Assembly (NCBI GenBank): GCA_030840615.1
Contig: JAVEEE010000216.1
Span: 1-10,834 of the forward strand
Direction: 5' to 3'
DNA length: 10,834 bases
Origin: Frankiaceae bacterium
Lineage (GTDB): Bacteria > Actinomycetota > Actinomycetes > JAFAQI01
The notes below the pieces were generated by a model that did no database searches, was not told the DNA's origin, and saw nothing but the letters and a program-made list of their open reading frames with translations. Shown in pieces: positions 1-7,825 of this stretch; the stretch's first letter is position 1; every line of letters starts with the position of its first letter. Made by a program: the position numbers and the translations under genes.

Positions 1-2144
1 GTTTGCGGGTGGTGCTGGCACTGGGGGGGGGGGCGGGCCGGGCCCGCAATGCCGGCGCCGCGCTCGCCCAGGGTGAGTTCTTGACGTTCGCCGACGGTGA
101 TGACGTGGTGCCGCCGGTCGCCTACGAGCGAATGCTGGCAACGCTCGACGAGACGGGCTCGGACTTCGTGACCGGCAACTTCCGCCGCCTCACCTCCCGT
201 GGCACCCGGCCGGCGGCCTACATGAGCGACGCACTTGGCACGCGAAGGCTGCGCACGCACATCCGCGACCACCACGGGCTGGTCCGTGACCGCACCGTCT
301 GGAACAAGTTGTTCCGTCGCACGTTCTGGGACAAGCACGGCTTCGCCTTCGCGCAACGGCGTTACGAGGATCAGTACGTCAGCCTGCCTGCTTACTTCCT
401 CGCCGATGCGGTCGACGTCCTGTCCGAGCCGGTCTACTACTGGCGCATTCGTGACGACGGCGGCCCTCCTTCGAAGTCCAAGAGCCGCGAGCAGGCGTCG
501 GTGATCAGCCAACGGGTGGAGGCCATCGTCGCCACCAGCGGCTTCCTCGCCGAGCACTACCCGGGCGAGCGGCGCTGGTATGAGCAGAGCGTGTTGACAC
601 AGGACCTCGGCTATGTGCCCGAGGTGCTGGCCGAGGCGGCCGACACGGAGCGGGAGGTCGTGCTCGGACCGTTGATTCCCTTCCTCGACCAGGCTGGCCC
701 TGACGTGCTGCACGACCTTCCGGCGATTCGCAAGCTCGTGTGGGCCCTGATCCATCGGCGCGCGTTCACTGAGCTGGCGGAGGTGTTGCGGTTCGAGAGG
801 GAGGAGCTGACGGTCCGGGCTCCCACTCGCGCCGGCGGCTCCTGGTATGCCGACTACCCCTTTCGTGACGACCGGCGGCTGGCGCTGCCGCGGGAGCTGT
901 TCCGGATCGACGACGAGATGCTCGTTGCGAGCCGGATCAGCTCGCTTCGCGTCGACGGCGGCCGGTTGGAGATCCGCGGGCGCGTCGGCATTCCCGCCCT
1001 CGGACCGAAGCCGGGGTGGCGCCATCGCCTCGATGCCCAGCTGGTGGGCGAGGCAGACCCGGCAGCCCGCGTTGCGTTGCGTGTGAAGCAGACCCGGTCA
1101 TCGCCGCCATCGACAGGGTTTGACGCAGCGCTGACGGGCTTCACCGCGTCCCTCGACGTCGCGGCTTTCGAGACTTCCGCGGAGCAGTCGCCTCTCGGCT
1201 CCTTCGAGCTGCACCTTGCAGTCACGTCGCGAGGTGTGCGACGGACGACGTCTCGTCATGCCGTGCTGGAGCCGCACCCGGTCACTGCTCTCCACGCAGA
1301 CCTCGAAGGCGGGAAGCAGCTGCACGTCGAGCTGACTCCCGCCGGGGCACTGGTCGTCCGCGTCGAACGGCCATCGGCCGTCCTGGTCGCGGTCGAGGTC
1401 GAGCACGGCGAGGCCGAGTTGCGCGGCGTCCTCCACGGCGGTGCGAAGGCGGGCGACGGCGCTCTGCTGCTGTCCGGCTCCAGCGGCCAGTCGACGCGGG
1501 TCCCGGTGGAGCTGGGGCTGCCCGCAGCGGGGCCATCCGAGGAGACACGCTCATTCACCGCGCGGGTCCCGCTCGGCGCGCTGCAGGCCGGCTGGGATGA
1601 CGCGTTCGCGTCGATCAACGCCCGCCGGCAGGCGGGCGTCACCTGGACTCTGGCGCTGCGGGTCGGCAAGACCAGACGTCCCGTGGCTGTCGCACCCGAT
1701 GCCGTGGGAAGGGTCTGGCAGGACGCCACCCATGAGCTGCTCGCCGGCCCGAACCGGCGCGGACTCGGCTCGGTCGAGCACCGCTGGCGCCGGCCCGAGC
1801 TCACTGCGGCCGATCCTGCGGCCGGTCTGGCCGTGGCCCTCTCCTTGCCGCCCGGCCCCCCTTGGTCACTGCTGCTCGAGGGGCCGGATGGCGTGGCCGT
1901 CGACCTCGACGCGACGGTCGAGTCGGGCGTGGCGACTGCCACGCTGCCGGGTAGCGCGGGGTCCCTGCCGGCAGGCCGCTGGCGACTGATGTCTCGTCGT
2001 ACGGCGGAGGGCCGCATCGTGACCGCTGCGGTGACGGTGCCCGCCGCAGTGCTCTCGGGTCTTCCCGTCTCCTGGAGTGCGGGTGGGCGGTGTCATGACC
2101 TCGGAGTCGACCGGCACGGCGTGCCGCTGCTGGTCGTTGACTAA
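1..2144 (+). CDS. Family 2 glycosyltransferase with long C-terminal region (5' partial)
   Basis: The reading frame is open from the left edge (first whole codon at base 3) to a TAA at 2142-2144, giving 713 visible residues. The true start lies outside the window: the visible protein begins in the middle of a GT-A fold. Counting from base 3, a GGGAGRARNAG stretch (about 8-18) is followed by FADGDD (29-34), the metal- and nucleotide-sugar-binding Asp motif of GT2 enzymes. YEDQY at 121-125 carries an acidic pair at the place where GT2 enzymes usually have their catalytic base. Roughly residues 1-170 are the end of the catalytic domain. The remaining 500 or more residues have no membrane segment and look like helices followed by beta-sandwich repeats, as in large glycosyltransferases that build wall teichoic acid-like polymers or capsule. 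The sugar donor and acceptor cannot be told. The GT2 assignment is firm; a role in surface polymer synthesis is inferred. Confidence 0.88.
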   Translation, partial: LRVVLALGGGAGRARNAGAALAQGEFLTFADGDDVVPPVAYERMLATLDETGSDFVTGNFRRLTSRGTRPAAYMSDALGTRRLRTHIRDHHGLVRDRTVWNKLFRRTFWDKHGFAFAQRRYEDQYVSLPAYFLADAVDVLSEPVYYWRIRDDGGPPSKSKSREQASVISQRVEAIVATSGFLAEHYPGERRWYEQSVLTQDLGYVPEVLAEAADTEREVVLGPLIPFLDQAGPDVLHDLPAIRKLVWALIHRRAFTELAEVLRFEREELTVRAPTRAGGSWYADYPFRDDRRLALPRELFRIDDEMLVASRISSLRVDGGRLEIRGRVGIPALGPKPGWRHRLDAQLVGEADPAARVALRVKQTRSSPPSTGFDAALTGFTASLDVAAFETSAEQSPLGSFELHLAVTSRGVRRTTSRHAVLEPHPVTALHADLEGGKQLHVELTPAGALVVRVERPSAVLVAVEVEHGEAELRGVLHGGAKAGDGALLLSGSSGQSTRVPVELGLPAAGPSEETRSFTARVPLGALQAGWDDAFASINARRQAGVTWTLALRVGKTRRPVAVAPDAVGRVWQDATHELLAGPNRRGLGSVEHRWRRPELTAADPAAGLAVALSLPPGPPWSLLLEGPDGVAVDLDATVESGVATATLPGSAGSLPAGRWRLMSRRTAEGRIVTAAVTVPAAVLSGLPVSWSAGGRCHDLGVDRHGVPLLVVD

Positions 2145-2147
2145 CCT
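2142..2147 (+). promoter_or_regulatory. Putative -10 box (TAACCT) of a leaderless promoter for the carboxylase gene
   Basis: TAACCT fits the actinobacterial TANNNT -10 consensus and ends 8 nt before the GTG at 2156, so transcription would begin at or within a base or two of the start codon. No Shine-Dalgarno sequence lies before that GTG. The box overlaps the TAA stop of the upstream glycosyltransferase, so the pattern could be chance. I see no clear -35 element. Confidence 0.4.
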
Positions 2148-2155
2148 GCTCGATC

Positions 2156-3721
2156 GTGACAGCTGACGGATCACCCGAGGCCCCGCTCGCGGACGAGCCC
2201 GGGCATCCGCACCTGAGCGAGCTGCGCGAGCGAGTTCTCGCGGGGGGGGCCGAGAAGTACCACGAGGCCAACGCGGCGAAGGGCAAGCTCTTCGCCCGCG
2301 AGCGCATCCGGCTCCTCACCGACGAGGGGTCCTTCGTCGAGGACGGGGTGTTCGCCAACAGCCTTGCCGGTGACCTGCCGTCGGACGGCGTGGTGACCGG
2401 CACCGCGACGATCGACGGGCGGCCGGTGGTGCTCATGGCCAACGACTCGACCGTCAAGGCGGGGTCGTGGGGGGCCCGCACGGTCGAGAAGATCGTTCGC
2501 GCCATCGAGCTCGCCTATCGGATCGGCGTGCCGATGGTGTGGTTGGTCGACTCCGCCGGGGCGCGCATCACCGACCAGGTCGACATGTTCCCCGGCCGAC
2601 GCGGTGCCGGGAAGATCTTCCACACCCAGGTCCGGGCATCGGGCAGTGTGCCGCAGATCTGTGCCCTCTTCGGGCCGAGCGCGGCCGGCGGTGCCTACAT
2701 CCCGGCGTTCTGCGATGTGGTGGTCATGGTCGACGGCAACGCGTCGATGTACCTCGGCTCGGCCCGGATGGTCGAGATGGTCGTCGGCGAGAAGACCACC
2801 CTCGAGGAGATGGGCGGCGCCAAGATGCACTGCACCGTCTCCGGCGTCGGCCACTTCCTCGCGAAAGACGAGCCCGAGGCACTCGACCTCGTCAAGCGCT
2901 ATCTGTCCTACCTGCCGTCTAACTGGACCCAGCAACCCCCGGCGGTGTCGGCGCAGGACGCCGGGCCTGGAGACCTTCGCGCCCTCGTCCCGACAAGTGA
3001 CCGGCAAGCGTTCGACATGCGTCGCTACGTCAAGGCGCTGCTCGACGCCGACTCCTTCTTCGAGGTCCACGCATTGTGGGCGCGCGAGCTCGTCGTCGGC
3101 TTCGGACGACTCGAAGGCCGGACCGTCGGCGTGGTCGCGAACAACCCGATGTTCAAAGGTGGGGTGCTGTTCGTCGACTCGGCGGACAAGGCCGCGCGGT
3201 TCATCCAGCTCTGCGATGCGTTCAACGTGCCGTTGCTGTTCCTCGCCGACGTCCCCGGCTTCATGGTCGGCACTGCCGTCGAGCGCGAGGGCATCATCCG
3301 GCACGGCGCCAAGATGATCAGCGCTGTCTCCGAGGCGACCGTGCCGAAGATCTCCGTGATCGTGCGCAAGGCTTACGGCGCGGGGCTCTACGCGATGGCC
3401 GGCCCCGGGTTCGAGCCCGATGCGACCCTGGCGTTGCCGACCGCGATGATCGCGGTGATGGGTGCCGAAGCCGCCGTGAACGCGGTGCATTACAACCGGA
3501 TCATGGCGATCGAGGACGAGGCGGAGCGGGCCGCCTACGTGCAGAAGCTCCGCGACGAATACAACACCGACATCGACATCGTGCGGCTGGCGAGTGAGCT
3601 GGTGGTCGACAGCATCGTCGAGCCGGAGGACCTTCGGGCGGAGCTCGCGCAGCGGTTCGCGGCGTACCAGGGCAAGGACCGGACGTTCTCGCGCCGTCGC
3701 CACGGGGTCACCCCGGTCTGA
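2156..3721 (+). CDS. Acyl-CoA carboxylase, beta (carboxyltransferase) subunit
   Basis: The 521-residue product is full length for the biotin-dependent carboxyltransferase family (PCC, MCC and ACC beta subunits). It transfers a carboxyl group from carboxybiotin to an acyl-CoA in the cytoplasm, working with a biotinylated alpha subunit that is not in this window. The N-terminal crotonase-like half contains GPSAAGGAYIP (173-183), an oxyanion-hole glycine region. The C-terminal half contains DVPGFMVGT (from 365), REGIIRHGAKM and RKAYGAGLYAM (404-414). At the position where propionyl-CoA carboxylases carry the specificity Asp (KAYGGAYDVM in PccB, from memory) this protein has Tyr412. That GAGxYxM form is closer to methylcrotonyl-CoA carboxylase, while IIRHGAKM and AVMGAEAAV are more PCC-like. 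Family membership is certain; the substrate is open. The GTG start at 2156 follows the glycosyltransferase stop by 11 bp with no Shine-Dalgarno sequence, suggesting leaderless expression. Confidence 0.93.
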   Translation: MTADGSPEAPLADEPGHPHLSELRERVLAGGAEKYHEANAAKGKLFARERIRLLTDEGSFVEDGVFANSLAGDLPSDGVVTGTATIDGRPVVLMANDSTVKAGSWGARTVEKIVRAIELAYRIGVPMVWLVDSAGARITDQVDMFPGRRGAGKIFHTQVRASGSVPQICALFGPSAAGGAYIPAFCDVVVMVDGNASMYLGSARMVEMVVGEKTTLEEMGGAKMHCTVSGVGHFLAKDEPEALDLVKRYLSYLPSNWTQQPPAVSAQDAGPGDLRALVPTSDRQAFDMRRYVKALLDADSFFEVHALWARELVVGFGRLEGRTVGVVANNPMFKGGVLFVDSADKAARFIQLCDAFNVPLLFLADVPGFMVGTAVEREGIIRHGAKMISAVSEATVPKISVIVRKAYGAGLYAMAGPGFEPDATLALPTAMIAVMGAEAAVNAVHYNRIMAIEDEAERAAYVQKLRDEYNTDIDIVRLASELVVDSIVEPEDLRAELAQRFAAYQGKDRTFSRRRHGVTPV

Positions 3722-3735
3722 GCGCCATCGCTCAG
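3718..3735. terminator. Perfect hairpin between convergent genes, possible bidirectional terminator
   Basis: CTGAGCG-CCAT-CGCTCAG forms a perfect 7-bp stem with a 4-nt loop. The TGA of the carboxylase gene (3719-3721) lies in the left arm and the TGA of the MOSC gene, read on the minus strand (3734-3732), lies in the right arm. The structure is therefore the same in both transcripts. No T-tract follows on either side, so it is not a canonical intrinsic terminator. U-tract-less hairpins have been proposed as terminators or mRNA ends in high-GC actinobacteria. Confidence 0.5.
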
Positions 3736-4439
3736 CGGCCGTCAAGGACGAGCGGGTCGTCCACGCTGACCCGTCCCGGCACGACGACGGACGCGACAAC
3801 ACCGAGGCACGCGCCGTTGACGCGACCGAGTGCGACGAGGTTGCCCGGCTGCGCGGGCAGGTCCGCCGTCTTCATGTTCACCATCACGCAACGCGGTGAC
3901 GTCATGGTCACCTGGAGCACGGCCGAACCGATGCGCAGGTGCCGGCCGACCCAGCCATCCTCGACGAACGGGCCGGAGGTCTCGATGACGATGTTGGTCC
4001 GAAAGCGGGACGCGTCAACCTGTTCTCCGCGCTGATCAGCGAGAGCGGCGATCGATGCGCGACCGATCAGGCTGACGGGGCCGTCGTCGAAGTGGCTGAC
4101 GCCGGTCTCCTTCTCCAGGGTGACTTGCTGGCCGACGTGTCTGCTCAGCCGGTCCGCGGTGTCCGGGGCGTCGATCCGGCACGAGGTGCCATCCGGGAAC
4201 GCCACGGTGACCTGACCCTCGTGCTCAGTGGCTCGCAGGTCGAGCAGTCCCAGGACGGCGGCGAAGCGGCTGCTGTTCTTGCCGCTTCCGATCTTTCCGG
4301 CAGCGGTGCGCACCGACCACAGCCGATCGCCGAGGCAGCCGCGCTGGTCGAGGTCGAGATGCATGACGTGCTCGCCGAGCATCGACTTCACCGGATATCG
4401 ATGCAGCGAGACGACGCGGGTCACAGGGCTGGACGTCAC
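3732..4439 (-). CDS. MOSC domain-containing protein (MOSC N-terminal beta-barrel plus MOSC)
   Basis: The 235-residue product resembles YcbX/mARC-type MOSC proteins, cytoplasmic proteins that bind sulfur-carrying or molybdenum cofactors and often act in reductive or sulfur-transfer reactions. The N-terminal beta-barrel domain is marked by LHRYPVKSM near the start and GCLGDRLW. The MOSC domain is marked by VSLIGRASIAALAD, SRFRTNIVIE and SPRCVMVNM, the last containing the family's conserved cysteine (Cys184 in this numbering). I chose the GTG at 4439 because it overlaps the gtrA TGA in a GTGA, a typical translational-coupling arrangement. A second in-frame GTG at 4424 would give 230 residues and begins directly before the conserved TRVVSLHRYP, so it is a real alternative. 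Neither has a Shine-Dalgarno sequence. The gene ends convergently with the carboxylase gene. The exact biochemical role is not known. Confidence 0.87.
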   Translation of the reverse strand: MTSSPVTRVVSLHRYPVKSMLGEHVMHLDLDQRGCLGDRLWSVRTAAGKIGSGKNSSRFAAVLGLLDLRATEHEGQVTVAFPDGTSCRIDAPDTADRLSRHVGQQVTLEKETGVSHFDDGPVSLIGRASIAALADQRGEQVDASRFRTNIVIETSGPFVEDGWVGRHLRIGSAVLQVTMTSPRCVMVNMKTADLPAQPGNLVALGRVNGACLGVVASVVVPGRVSVDDPLVLDGR

Positions 4440-4921
4440 AGCAGCGCGGCGTGTAGAGCGTCGTCGGTGCGCTCCGGCTCCGCCTCGAGAAACACCCACC
4501 GCTTGAACGCCCAGAACCGCCAGACCATCGCGGCCCCGATGCCCACCACGTTGCCCCAGATGTTGCGGGCCAGCAACGAGTCCTGATCGAGCGCGTACTC
4601 GCCGAACGCAAGACACCCCAGCGTGATCACGAGCGCGACCGCGCTGAGGGCGATGAACAGGCCGTATTCGCGGGCCAGACCGCTGCGCGCGCGATGCCGC
4701 CACGTCCAATGTCGGTTCATGAAGTACGACGACGTGGCGGCGACGACCGTCGCGATGGCCTTGCACGTGAGGGGCTTGTTGCCGAGGCCCTCGGCGAGAA
4801 GCAGGTTGAACAGCCCGACATCGAGCACGTAGTTGACCGCGCCGACCGCTCCGAACTTCGCCAGCTCGTGGGCCAAAGACTCGAACGCGGTGTAGAGACT
4901 TCTCACCCGCGTGATGGCCAC
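4436..4921 (-). CDS. GtrA family membrane protein
   Basis: The 161-residue product has the four hydrophobic helices of the GtrA/DPMS family: about residues 20-46 (KFGAVGAVNYVLDVGLFNLL), 52-72 (CKAIATVVAATSSYFMNRHW), 88-111 (GLFIALSAVALVITLG) and 122-148 (NIWGNVVGIGAAMVWRFWAF). FMNRHWTWR and RFWAFKRWVF are the conserved basic-aromatic ends of helices 2 and 4. GtrA proteins are thought to flip or help flip lipid-linked sugars for wall polysaccharide or O-antigen modification. GTG 4921 was chosen over GTG 4906 because a TATCCT box lies 8 nt upstream. The gene is divergent from the acyl-CoA dehydrogenase gene across 36 bp and probably co-transcribed with the MOSC gene. From memory, gtrA-like genes are often found beside purK and purE in actinobacteria, which fits here. 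The lipid-linked substrate is unknown. Confidence 0.86.
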   Translation of the reverse strand: MAITRVRSLYTAFESLAHELAKFGAVGAVNYVLDVGLFNLLLAEGLGNKPLTCKAIATVVAATSSYFMNRHWTWRHRARSGLAREYGLFIALSAVALVITLGCLAFGEYALDQDSLLARNIWGNVVGIGAAMVWRFWAFKRWVFLEAEPERTDDALHAALL

Positions 4922-4929
4922 GACTCTCG

Positions 4930-4935
4930 AGGATA
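4930..4935 (-). promoter_or_regulatory. Putative -10 box (TATCCT) of a leaderless promoter for gtrA
   Basis: On the minus strand TATCCT is followed by 8 nt and then the GTG at 4921, the same spacing as before the carboxylase gene. No Shine-Dalgarno sequence is present, so a leaderless transcript is likely. The same bases on the plus strand read GAGGAT (4929-4934), a weak -10-like match that could serve the divergent acyl-CoA dehydrogenase gene. Confidence 0.5.
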
Positions 4936-4957
4936 CCGGCGTGGAAGACTGCGCCTC

Positions 4958-6112
4958 ATGGACTTCCGGCTCAGTGACGAGCACGAGGCGCTCCGCAAGA
5001 CCGTCGAGGACTTCGCCCGCACAGTCGTCGCCCCGCAGGCCGAACACTTCGATCGCACCGAGGAGTTTCCCTACGACATCGTCCGGCAGATGGGCGAAAT
5101 GGGCCTGTTCGGCCTGCCGTTTCCCGAGGAGTACGGCGGCATGGGCGGCGACTTCCTCGCGCTGTGCCTTGCCATCGAGGAGCTGGCCCGCGCCGACTCG
5201 TCGGTGGCCATCACCCTCGAGGCCGCGGTCGGCCTCGGGTCGATGCCGGTCTTCCGGTTCGGGACCGAGGAGCAGAAGCAGCAGTGGCTTCCGTCGCTGT
5301 GCCGTGGCGAGGCGCTTTCGGCGTTCGGCCTGACCGAGCCCGGGGGTGGGTCGGACGCCGGCAACCCACGCACCCGGGCGGTGCTCGACGGCGACGAGTG
5401 GGTCATCAACGGAACCAAGGCGTTCATCACCAACGCGGGCACCGACCTCACGACACTCGTGACCGTGCTCTGCCGGACCGGCGACCGGGCGGATGGCCGG
5501 CCGGAGCTGACGAGCATCACGGTGCCGGTCCCGCACGAAGGGTTCAGCGCGTCCAAGAAGTACTCGAAGGTCGGCTGGCATGCGTCCGACACCCGCGAGC
5601 TGTCGTTCGAGGACTGCCGGGTGCCGGTCGACCATGTCCTCGGTGACCGCGGCCGGGGCTACGCGCAGTTCCTGTCCACTCTCGACGAGGGGCGGGTCGC
5701 CATCAGCGCGCTGTCTGTCGGGCTCGCGCAGGCGTGCGTCGACGAGTCGGTGCGCTATGCCAAGGAGCGGGAGGCGTTCGGCCACCCGATCGGCTCCTAC
5801 CAAGCAGTCGCGTTTCGCATCGCTGACATGGAGACGCGCACGCACGTTGCCCGGCTCGCCTACTACGACGCCGCTGCGCGCATGTCTGCCGGTGAACCGT
5901 TCAAGCGCGAGGCGGCCATCGCCAAGCTCTACTCGTCGACGATCGCGGTCGACAACGCGCGTGACGCGACCCAGGTCTTCGGGGGCTACGGGTTCATGAA
6001 CGAATACCCCGTTGCCCGGCATTGGCGCGACGCGAAAATTCTCGAGATCGGCGAGGGCACCAGCGAGGTGCAGCGCATCCTCATCGCGCGCCAGCTCGGT
6101 CTGCCGCTTTGA
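4958..6112 (+). CDS. Acyl-CoA dehydrogenase (FAD-dependent)
   Basis: The 384-residue product has the normal length of this family, which oxidises acyl-CoA to trans-2-enoyl-CoA with FAD and passes electrons to ETF. The N-terminal helical domain begins MDFRLSDEHEALRKTV. The middle domain carries AFGLTEPGGGSDAG (122-135) and INGTKAFITNAG. The C-terminal domain carries KEREAFGHPIGSYQA, FGGYGFMNEYP (341-351) and IGEGTSEVQRILIAR. Glu366 in that last motif aligns with the catalytic base of MCAD/SCAD-type enzymes, which argues against the isovaleryl-CoA class, where the base lies elsewhere. The chain length or branching of the substrate cannot be read. The ATG at 4958 was chosen because the protein fits family N-termini from there and GGAAG (4943-4947) sits 10 nt upstream. 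The frame is open further upstream, but that part is antisense to gtrA. purK follows after 19 bp. Confidence 0.93.
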   Translation: MDFRLSDEHEALRKTVEDFARTVVAPQAEHFDRTEEFPYDIVRQMGEMGLFGLPFPEEYGGMGGDFLALCLAIEELARADSSVAITLEAAVGLGSMPVFRFGTEEQKQQWLPSLCRGEALSAFGLTEPGGGSDAGNPRTRAVLDGDEWVINGTKAFITNAGTDLTTLVTVLCRTGDRADGRPELTSITVPVPHEGFSASKKYSKVGWHASDTRELSFEDCRVPVDHVLGDRGRGYAQFLSTLDEGRVAISALSVGLAQACVDESVRYAKEREAFGHPIGSYQAVAFRIADMETRTHVARLAYYDAAARMSAGEPFKREAAIAKLYSSTIAVDNARDATQVFGGYGFMNEYPVARHWRDAKILEIGEGTSEVQRILIARQLGLPL

Positions 6113-6119
6113 CGGCCTC

Positions 6120-6125
6120 TAGGGT
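6120..6125 (+). promoter_or_regulatory. Putative -10 box (TAGGGT) of a leaderless promoter for purK
   Basis: TAGGGT matches TANNNT and is followed by 6 nt and the GTG at 6132. There is no Shine-Dalgarno sequence in that gap. This is the classic layout of a leaderless actinobacterial gene. A TTGACG at 6109-6114 is only 5 bp upstream and so cannot be its -35 element; it is part of the end of the acyl-CoA dehydrogenase gene. Confidence 0.6.
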
Positions 6126-6131
6126 TAGCGC

Positions 6132-7248
6132 GTGACAAACGGGGTGCCACGCGTCGGGATGGTCGGCGCCGGACAGCTGGCGCGCATGACGCACCAGGCA
6201 GCGATCTCGCTGGGCCTGTCACTGCGCGTGCTCGCGGAGTCCGCGCAGGACGGCGCTGCCACCGTCGTCACGGACGTCGAGCTCGGCGCCCCCGACGATC
6301 TGAGTGCGCTGTTGCGGTTCGCCAAGGGTTGCGACGTGGTGACCTTCGACCACGAACACGTCCCGCAGGAGCACCTCCTTGCGTTGGAGGACACCGGCGT
6401 CGCGGTGCGTCCCGGCAGCGCGGCACTGCTCTTCGCCCAGGACAAGCTCGCCCAGCGGACCCGTCTCGCGGAGCTCGGCATCCCGGTGCCGGCCTTCGCT
6501 CCCGTCACCGGACCGCAGGACGTCGCGCGGTTCGGCGAGGCGCATGGCTGGCCCGTCGTGCTGAAGGCAGTGCGCGGTGGTTACGACGGTCGCGGCGTGT
6601 GGATGCTCAACGAGGCGCCGCAACAGCTACCGGACCGGCCGGTCTACGTCGAACAACGAGTGCCGCTCATCCACGAGCTCGCCATCCAGGTCGCCCGCCG
6701 CCCATCCGGCTCCGTCCGAGCCTGGCCGGTGGTGGAAACCGTGCAACAGGAGGGCATTTGTGTCGAGGTCGTCGCGCCGGCGCCGCGCCTCAGCCCGGCC
6801 CTCGCGACGGAGGCAGAGCGGCTCGGCGTCACCCTGGCTGAGCAGCTTGGGGTGACCGGCGTGCTCGCCGTGGAGCTGTTCGAGGCGCCCGGTGGCCTTC
6901 TCGTCAACGAGCTTGCGATGCGGCCGCACAACTCCGGCCACTGGTCGATCGAAGGCTCGACGACGAGCCAGTTTCACCAGCACCTGCGCGCGGTGCTCGA
7001 CTGGCCACTCGGCGACCCGACACCGTTGACGCCGGTGTCGGTGATGGCGAACCTGCTCGGCGGGGAGCACACCGAGCTCGCCACCTCGTTGCCGGCAGCG
7101 CTCGAGGCCGTGCCCGAGGCGCATGTGCACCTCTACGGCAAGGACCCGCGACCCGGCCGGAAGCTGGGTCATGTCACGGTGCTCGGCGACGACGTCGTCG
7201 ACACGCGCGAGCGCGCGCGGCTCGCCGTAGCGATCCTGCGGGGGGACC

Positions 7249-7265
<17 letters not shown>
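6132..7265 (+). CDS. purK: N5-carboxyaminoimidazole ribonucleotide synthase PurK
   Basis: PurK uses ATP and bicarbonate to convert AIR to N5-CAIR, which PurE then rearranges to CAIR in de novo purine synthesis. The 377-residue product is an ATP-grasp protein. The N-terminal nucleotide-fold loop is GMVGAGQLARM (9-19), followed by TFDHEHVP, then QDKLAQRTRLAELGIPVP. The glycine-rich ATP loop is LKAVRGGYDGRGVW (144-157), with VEQRVPLIHELAIQVAR next. The metal and substrate region is ELAMRPHNSGHW (260-271), followed by TTSQFHQHLRAVL. HLYGKDPRPGRKLGHV near the C-terminus is also typical. All expected motifs are present, so the enzyme should be active. The start is GTG, with a TANNNT box 6 nt upstream and no Shine-Dalgarno sequence. 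The last 17 bp overlap purE, so the two genes are almost certainly one transcript. Confidence 0.96.
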
Positions 7266-7770
<505 letters not shown>

Positions 7771-7797
7771 CCGCGCCTCCTCGCCCACTGATTTCGC

Positions 7798-7813
7798 CCC
7801 TGGCGACCCAGGG
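7798..7813 (+). terminator. Hairpin after purE, possible terminator
   Basis: CCCTGG-CGAC-CCAGGG forms a perfect 6-bp GC-rich stem with a 4-nt loop. It lies in the 55-bp gap between the purE stop and the isochorismate synthase start, 12 bp before the latter. No T-tract follows. It could end the purK-purE transcript, or, if read through, hold the menF start region in structure. Confidence 0.35.
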
Positions 7814-7819
7814 CACCAT
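7814..7819 (+). promoter_or_regulatory. menF: Weak -10-like box (CACCAT) upstream of menF
   Basis: CACCAT keeps the second-position A and final T of the -10 consensus but lacks the first T. It ends 6 nt before the GTG at 7826, the same spacing as the purK box. This supports leaderless expression only weakly. GGAG at 7820-7823 is too close to that GTG to be a normal Shine-Dalgarno sequence. Confidence 0.25.
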
Positions 7820-7825
7820 GGAGTG

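Noticed and set aside
2171..3802. 543-residue open frame antisense to the carboxylase gene
   Set aside because: It mirrors the real gene; its Asp/Arg/His-rich composition is typical of the complement of high-GC codons, and no family motif is visible.
4694..4957. N-terminal extension of the acyl-CoA dehydrogenase frame
   Set aside because: It is antisense to gtrA; the family N-terminus MDFRLSDEHE begins at 4958 with a Shine-Dalgarno-like GGAAG upstream.
4922..6022. Long minus-strand extension upstream of gtrA
   Set aside because: It is antisense to the acyl-CoA dehydrogenase gene; only the last 161 residues show GtrA features.
6109..6114. TTGACG as a -35 element for purK
   Set aside because: Only 5 bp separate it from the TAGGGT box, far too short for a promoter spacer.
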